From contig JABXIS010000035.1 of NCBI GenBank assembly GCA_013372975.1, positions 1 through 45,221 of the forward strand: a stretch of DNA of 45,221 nt, given 5' to 3'. Below are positions 40,958 through 45,221 of the stretch, piece after piece (the stretch's first letter is position 1; each line of letters starts with the position of its first letter). The position numbers were made by a program, and so were the translations under genes. Below the pieces are notes generated by a model, which had not been told where the DNA came from, did no database searches, and saw nothing but the letters and a program-made list of their open reading frames with translations. This DNA comes from Alphaproteobacteria bacterium (GTDB lineage Bacteria > Pseudomonadota > Alphaproteobacteria > Sphingomonadales > Kordiimonadaceae).

Positions 40958-41803
40958 ATGATGAAAAAGATACTTTTCGCGACCGTGGCGTCACTCGGTT
41001 TGGCCGCGGAAGCGCAGGCGGACGAGGGCGTGAAGCTGTGCCATATCGCGAATGCCGGCTTTCTGGTGGAAGGCAAGGACAGTGCCGTGCTCTTTGATGC
41101 TGCACGGGTCACCGATGAATATGAGGGTGAATATGGGCTGCCATCGTCTGACCTGATGAAGGACCTGACGGCAGGCACTGGCCCATTTGCCAAGGTGAAG
41201 CTGGCGCTGGTGAGCCACAAGCACAATGATCATTTTGATGCGGGTGCCACACTTTCGCATATCCGCGCAGATGCCGACGTACATTATCTGATGCCACCCG
41301 AGGCCTATGAGATGCTGCTGGAGGCGGGCCTTGGGGAGGCTGAAAAATCCCGCGTTACCGCCGTGCTGCCACCATGGGAAGACGGTCCGCTTGAATATGA
41401 TATCGCCGGCGTGAAGGTTGAAGCTTATCGGGTGGATCATGGCCCTAACAGGCCGCAAAACATCGGCTTCCGCGTTACGCTGGATGGTGTCAGTTTTTTC
41501 CATACGGGTGATATCAGCGCGTCGGCCGAAAGCCTCAGGAAGGCGGGGCTTGATCAAACCCCGGTTGATGTGATGCTGATGGCTTTCTGGTATGGCCTGA
41601 ATGATCCGGCGCAATCAAAGGCGGTGATGGAAGCCTGGCAGGTGGGCACCATGGTGCCGATGCATCTGGCCCCCGGCGAACGCCAGTGGATGGACCAGTT
41701 TGGCGGCCGCGCCAAATTCCTGGATTGGATTCATGGCCAATGGCCCGGCAGTGTGCGGCTGACAGATGAAATGGCCTGCCACACGTTTGCTGCTAAAGGC
41801 TAA
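40958..41803 (+). CDS. Exported metallo-beta-lactamase-fold hydrolase
   Basis: This 281-aa protein has a signal peptide (cleavage near AQA, residue 21) and the metal motif HKHNDHFD (His87, His89, Asp91, His92) with later histidines VDHGPNRPQ, FHTGD and MHLAP. It resembles UlaG-like hydrolases, whose substrates vary. It converges with the nitrilase gene and overlaps it by 11 bp. Confidence 0.88.
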   Translation: MMKKILFATVASLGLAAEAQADEGVKLCHIANAGFLVEGKDSAVLFDAARVTDEYEGEYGLPSSDLMKDLTAGTGPFAKVKLALVSHKHNDHFDAGATLSHIRADADVHYLMPPEAYEMLLEAGLGEAEKSRVTAVLPPWEDGPLEYDIAGVKVEAYRVDHGPNRPQNIGFRVTLDGVSFFHTGDISASAESLRKAGLDQTPVDVMLMAFWYGLNDPAQSKAVMEAWQVGTMVPMHLAPGERQWMDQFGGRAKFLDWIHGQWPGSVRLTDEMACHTFAAKG

Positions 41804-42542
41804 CGGTTTTTCCCCGCCAGTCGTGACCAGATTGGCGGGCAATCACAAGGCACTCTTCTGTGCCCTTGGCTTGTGCGACCAGTGCGCCGCCAGGGGCCCA
41901 GATGCTGCTTTTCCCCACAGGTGTATAGGCCCCGCTTTTTGTGGCGAAGTTTGAAAACACGACTGTCATGTCATGGTTTTGGGCGTAGCCATGCAGGAGC
42001 GGTTCTTCGCGCGCCCACGCTGCTTCGTTGATCAATGCCCCAACAGCATAGACATCTGCGCCCGCCGCATGGGCCCCGGCAGCGTGGCTTGTATGGGTCA
42101 GGTCCGCACAGATGGCGCATCCAATGTGCCCGGCCGAATGCGGGATAACCTTGTGGTTGGTGCCGCACTGAAAATAGTCATTCTCGGCGCCGTGCAGATG
42201 TATTTTTGCATATATCTCTGGCTCATTACCGCCCAAAATGACCGCGGCCAGATAGGGTTTTCCGGCGGTTGCCTTTATGGGCGCGCCCACCAACACGCGC
42301 ATATTGTGATCGTGGGCAAGTTTCTGCAGTGGATCAAAAATCCTATCAGTTGGCGTTATCTGAAGCGCCTCGGCCAGATCCATTTCATAGCCTGTGAGGG
42401 ACAGTTCCGGGAACACCAGCAATTGTACGCCTTCCTTTGCCGCCAATTCCGTGGTGCGTTTGTGGGTTGCGAGGTTGGTTTCAATATCGCCCCGAAGGCT
42501 GGTGATCTGCGCGGCGGCAAATATCTTATTTTTCGAAGTCAT
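41793..42542 (-). CDS. Nitrilase-superfamily carbon-nitrogen hydrolase
   Basis: This 249-aa enzyme has the catalytic triad: Glu46 in FPELSLTGYE, Lys113 in YAKIHL and Cys145 in GCAICADLTH. It should cut a C-N bond of an amide or nitrile, substrate unknown. The start at 42542 was chosen because the fold begins there (KIFAAAQITSLRGDIETNL); the frame stays open further upstream. The gene overlaps the monooxygenase-like gene by 17 bp, so the two are coupled. Confidence 0.89.
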   Translation of the reverse strand: MTSKNKIFAAAQITSLRGDIETNLATHKRTTELAAKEGVQLLVFPELSLTGYEMDLAEALQITPTDRIFDPLQKLAHDHNMRVLVGAPIKATAGKPYLAAVILGGNEPEIYAKIHLHGAENDYFQCGTNHKVIPHSAGHIGCAICADLTHTSHAAGAHAAGADVYAVGALINEAAWAREEPLLHGYAQNHDMTVVFSNFATKSGAYTPVGKSSIWAPGGALVAQAKGTEECLVIARQSGHDWRGKTVSL

Positions 42543-42855
42543 AGGCCCGTTCAACCTTGGCGACACGTGTGGTGAAGCATGTGTACCATTTTTCCTTGCC
42601 GATCTTGCGCGCGGCAATATGTTCGGCGTCTTTCATCCAGGCCTTGATGCTGGCTTCATCGCGCCAGTAGGAAACTGTAAGGCCGCGCTCATCCGTGCGC
42701 AGGGCTTCCTCGCCGAGGAAGCCGTCCAGCGTTGCGGCTTTCTCAAGAAGTTCGGTTGCGAGCGCGCCGTAGGTATCCATTTCCACGCCGGTAAGACGAG
42801 CCGTGAAAATAACGGCGATATAAGGCGGTTTGGGGGTGTTGACGGGGAAATCCAT
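42526..42855 (-). CDS. Antibiotic-biosynthesis-monooxygenase-like protein
   Basis: This 109-aa protein has the dimeric alpha/beta barrel layout of the ABM family: YIAVIFTARLTG near residue 12, GFLGEEALRTDERGLTVSYWRDEASIKAWM in the middle, and HIAARKIGKEKWYTCFTTRVAKVERAYDF at the end. The true reaction is unknown; many members degrade haem or quinones or act as simple binders. It precedes and overlaps the nitrilase-type gene. Confidence 0.82.
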   Translation of the reverse strand: MDFPVNTPKPPYIAVIFTARLTGVEMDTYGALATELLEKAATLDGFLGEEALRTDERGLTVSYWRDEASIKAWMKDAEHIAARKIGKEKWYTCFTTRVAKVERAYDFEK

Positions 42856-42999
42856 CCATCTGGCTCCGCTGATGTTCCAAGGTGCGCATACTAGGACACA
42901 AGGGCCATGGCTTTACAACTCACAACTTCAGGCGTATAGGAAACCCACGGGTTCCGGTCGCCCGCCGCTCGCGCGCTCAATGCGTTGGTGAAGTACCGG

Positions 43000-43015
43000 A
43001 TTCATTGACATGAAT
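43000..43015. promoter_or_regulatory. Palindrome over a TTGACA box upstream of the MATE gene
   Basis: ATTCAT and ATGAAT flank TGAC, forming a 6-4-6 palindrome that covers TTGACA at 43005-43010. No good -10 follows at 16-18 bp. The palindrome could be an operator. The rest of the 234-bp gap (42856-43089) holds a short hairpin near 42940-42957 but no gene. Confidence 0.32.
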
Positions 43016-43089
43016 TTTCCATAGGCCTTTCCGCCGATGGCAATGCGAGCATCCATCCTGTTTCGAGAGGCCAGACAAAGGAAGATTCC

Positions 43090-44472
43090 GTGTCAAAAGA
43101 ACTCTCATCTCAAAACCCTTATCTGTCGGGGCCGCTTGGCGCCGTTTTTCTGAAAACCGCGCTGCCGATTATTATCGTGATGGGTATGAATGGCGCAGTG
43201 GCGATCATCGATGCCCTGTTTTTGGGTCTGTATGTTGGCCCTGAAGCCCTGGGTGCTGTTACCCTGATGTTCCCCGTGTTTATGTTGTTGGTGGCCTTGT
43301 CGACGCTTGTGTCGTCAGGCATGGCCAGCCAGGTCGCCCGCTATCTGGGTGCGGGCGATATTGATCGCGCGCAAGCTGTGTTTGTGGGCGCGCATGGGTT
43401 GGCGCTATTGGTGTGCGGTATCCTTGTCGGCAGTTTCGCCCTTGTGGGTGCCAAGATGGCGCAATTGTTCGCGGGCGGTGCCGGGCCCCTTGCCGATATG
43501 GGCCAAACCTATATCAGCATCATGATCCTCTTTTCCCCCATCATGTTCACGCTGTCGCTAAATTCCGACACCATGCGCAGTGAAGGCCATCTGGGGCTGA
43601 TGGCGGGCGTCAGCCTGTTGGTATCGCTGTTGAATATCCTGTTCAACTATGTGCTGATTGCAAAGCTTGAGCTTGGCGTGGCAGGCTCCGCCTATGGGAC
43701 CGTACTGGCGCAACTGGTGGCCTTTGCCTGTTTGCTGGTATACCGCTTTCGCGGCAAAACCGCGCTGCGGCCCCGTGCGTTCCTCAATCATGGCCTTCAC
43801 AGCCATTGGAAGCAGACGCTGGCGCTCGGTATTCCCCAGAGCCTGAATTTTCTAGGGGTGTCGCTTGTGTCGGCTGCGGTGCTGGCATCTCTTCAACTGG
43901 TGGAAAGCACCACTTATGCCGATACGGTATCGGCCTACGGTGTGATCACACGCATCACCACCTTTGTGATCCTGCCGCTTCTGGGGCTGTCGATGGCCAT
44001 GCAATCCATTGTTGGCAACAATTATGGTGCTGAAGAGTGGCACCGCTCAAATCGGGGGCTTGGCCTCGCTATCGCTGTGGCATTTATTTACTGCCTGTTG
44101 GTCGAGGTGGGGTTGATCCTGTTTGCCGAACGTATTGGTAGCTTGTTTGTGGATGATCAGGGCGTAATTGGCGAGATTGTCCGCATCATGCCTGTGATGA
44201 TGTCCCTGTTTGTGGTTGGCGGACCACTTCTTTTACTGAGCTATTATTTTCAGGCGATCGGGAAGGCCGCGCAGGCCGCCTTGTTGGGGCTTACCAAACC
44301 GTATCTGTTTGCCATGCCGCTCGTGTTCCTCTTGCCCAAAATGTTTGGGGAAGCAGGCATTTGGTGGGCTGGCCCCACGGCGGAACTTTGCCTTCTCACG
44401 CTGGCCGCTGTCACGCTCGTGAATATGAAGAGGCGGGCGGGCTTCCGATGGGGCTTGTTCCGGCAAGCTTAA
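43090..44472 (+). CDS. MATE-family efflux transporter
   Basis: This 460-aa protein has 12 membrane helices. The start is GTG at 43090 with AAGGAAG 8 bp upstream. The typical MATE segments are present: LPIIIVMGMNGAVAIIDALFLGLYVGPEALGAVTL near residue 25, and LGLSMAMQSIVGNNYGAEEW in the C-terminal half. It should export small cationic compounds with sodium or proton. A strong terminator follows. Confidence 0.92.
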   Translation: MSKELSSQNPYLSGPLGAVFLKTALPIIIVMGMNGAVAIIDALFLGLYVGPEALGAVTLMFPVFMLLVALSTLVSSGMASQVARYLGAGDIDRAQAVFVGAHGLALLVCGILVGSFALVGAKMAQLFAGGAGPLADMGQTYISIMILFSPIMFTLSLNSDTMRSEGHLGLMAGVSLLVSLLNILFNYVLIAKLELGVAGSAYGTVLAQLVAFACLLVYRFRGKTALRPRAFLNHGLHSHWKQTLALGIPQSLNFLGVSLVSAAVLASLQLVESTTYADTVSAYGVITRITTFVILPLLGLSMAMQSIVGNNYGAEEWHRSNRGLGLAIAVAFIYCLLVEVGLILFAERIGSLFVDDQGVIGEIVRIMPVMMSLFVVGGPLLLLSYYFQAIGKAAQAALLGLTKPYLFAMPLVFLLPKMFGEAGIWWAGPTAELCLLTLAAVTLVNMKRRAGFRWGLFRQA

Positions 44473-44479
44473 ATGCATT

Positions 44480-44516
44480 GGCGGAACCCGGAATTCCTGG
44501 GTTCCGCCTTTTCTTT
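44480..44516 (+). terminator. Rho-independent terminator after the MATE gene
   Basis: GGCGGAACCC pairs exactly with GGGTTCCGCC and runs into a T-rich tail (TTTTCTTT). It begins 8 bp after the stop. Confidence 0.87.
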
Positions 44517-44636
44517 ACAAAGCGGGGCTTCAGGCGTATAAGGCGCGCCAACATGTAACCCGCTGCCTGGTGGAACGCCGGCAGCCCGAAACGCCCTGGA
44601 CCGGTTTTGAAACCGCGAAAGGCAGGAGTTAAAGTG

Positions 44637-45221
44637 ATGCAGATCACCCCAAGCGGCCAAGAGCCGATCATTTCCCCACGTGTGCCTGCCCCAGAAGACA
44701 AGCTGAATATTCTTGGCCTTGACCGGGATGAGCTCAAAGCAGCGATCGCTGAAATCGGTGTGCCAGAGAAGCAAGTGCGCATGCGCACCACGCAGGTGTG
44801 GCACTGGCTGTATCACCGGGGTGTGGCGTCTTTTGACGATATGACCAACATCTCGAAAGATGTGCGGGCGAAACTGGCTGAGCATTTCACCATCAAACGT
44901 CCCGAGATCGTGGAAGCACAATATTCGAACGACGGCACGCGCAAATATCTGATCCGCTTCGCCGATGGCAATGAAGCCGAAGCTGTTTATATCCCCGAGG
45001 AAGACCGCGGTACGCTCTGTGTGTCCTCTCAGGTGGGCTGTACCCTCAACTGCCGTTTCTGTCACACCGGCACGATGAAACTTGTGCGCAACCTGACGGC
45101 AGCCGAGATTGTGGCCCAGATGATGATCGCGCGCGACGATTTGGGCGAGTGGGAAAACCCGACAGAAGGTCGCCGGGTTACCAATATCGTGATGATGGGC
45201 ATGGGCGAACCGCTCTATAAC
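44637..45221 (+). CDS. rlmN: 23S rRNA/tRNA A2503-type methyltransferase RlmN (partial, 3' end outside window)
   Basis: The first 195 residues of a radical-SAM enzyme are present. The N-terminal helical region has [19 protein letters not shown]. The substrate-binding loop has [14 protein letters not shown], and the iron-sulfur motif CTLNCRFC places cysteines at about 135, 139 and 142. RlmN methylates C2 of A2503 in 23S rRNA and A37 in some tRNAs. AGGAG lies 8 bp before the ATG at 44637; a GTG at 44634 is an alternative. The frame runs to the last base of the window, which is why the gene is incomplete. Confidence 0.96.
   Translation, partial: MQITPSGQEPIISPRVPAPEDKLNILGLDRDELKAAIAEIGVPEKQVRMRTTQVWHWLYHRGVASFDDMTNISKDVRAKLAEHFTIKRPEIVEAQYSNDGTRKYLIRFADGNEAEAVYIPEEDRGTLCVSSQVGCTLNCRFCHTGTMKLVRNLTAAEIVAQMMIARDDLGEWENPTEGRRVTNIVMMGMGEPLYN

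Overview
The window looks like chromosomal DNA from an alphaproteobacterium. A cluster of helicase C-terminus, S4 RNA-binding protein, FdxA ferredoxin, CarD and an RpoH-type sigma factor, a complete System I cytochrome c maturation operon (ccmABCDEFGHI) and an IalB-family protein all fit this class. The gene content and moderate GC suggest a marine lineage such as Kordiimonadales, but that placement is inference, not proof.

Layout: 1-6142 is conserved core (helicase end, S4 protein, lipoprotein, fdxA, carD, rpoH, a degenerate SNase-like protein and a CHASE4-type histidine kinase). At 6143-6219 lies an intact tRNA-Arg(CCT). Its last 49 bp are repeated exactly at 18938-18986. The roughly 12.8 kb between them is an AT-richer integrative island with a tyrosine integrase, an AlpA-type regulator, a zinc-ribbon protein and a Toprim/RecA-like primase-helicase at its right end, and no phage structural genes. 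This resembles a satellite-like or self-replicating genomic island.

The island's cargo is the most notable part. Five tightly packed genes on the minus strand (12489 down to 6339) encode, in order, a PIN-like nuclease, a HerA-type ATPase, a NurA-like nuclease with a zinc-ribbon insert, a DNA methyltransferase and a small PD-(D/E)XK protein. This looks like a multi-gene restriction-type anti-phage system that I cannot match to a named one. Divergent from it, behind a promoter surrounded by repeated CGAATCA/TGATTCG boxes, is a two-gene membrane module (89 and 446 aa) of unknown function.

Right of the island (18987-28711) is accessory-looking chromosome: small membrane proteins, a LytS/LytTR two-component system whose operon includes a very small membrane protein (43 aa) and two exported proteins, a crotonase divergent from an Mpo1-like protein, an AraC regulator, DUF1761 and DUF4287/DUF5655 proteins and a cardiolipin synthase. 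From 28833 to 35680 runs the ccm operon for attaching haem to c-type cytochromes. The remainder (35826-45221) holds housekeeping genes: Nudix hydrolase, FkbM methyltransferase, YciB/IspZ, MFS and MATE transporters, a TrmH-type RNA methyltransferase, IalB, a metallo-beta-lactamase-fold protein, a nitrilase-family amidohydrolase, a monooxygenase-like protein and the start of rlmN, which runs off the right edge.
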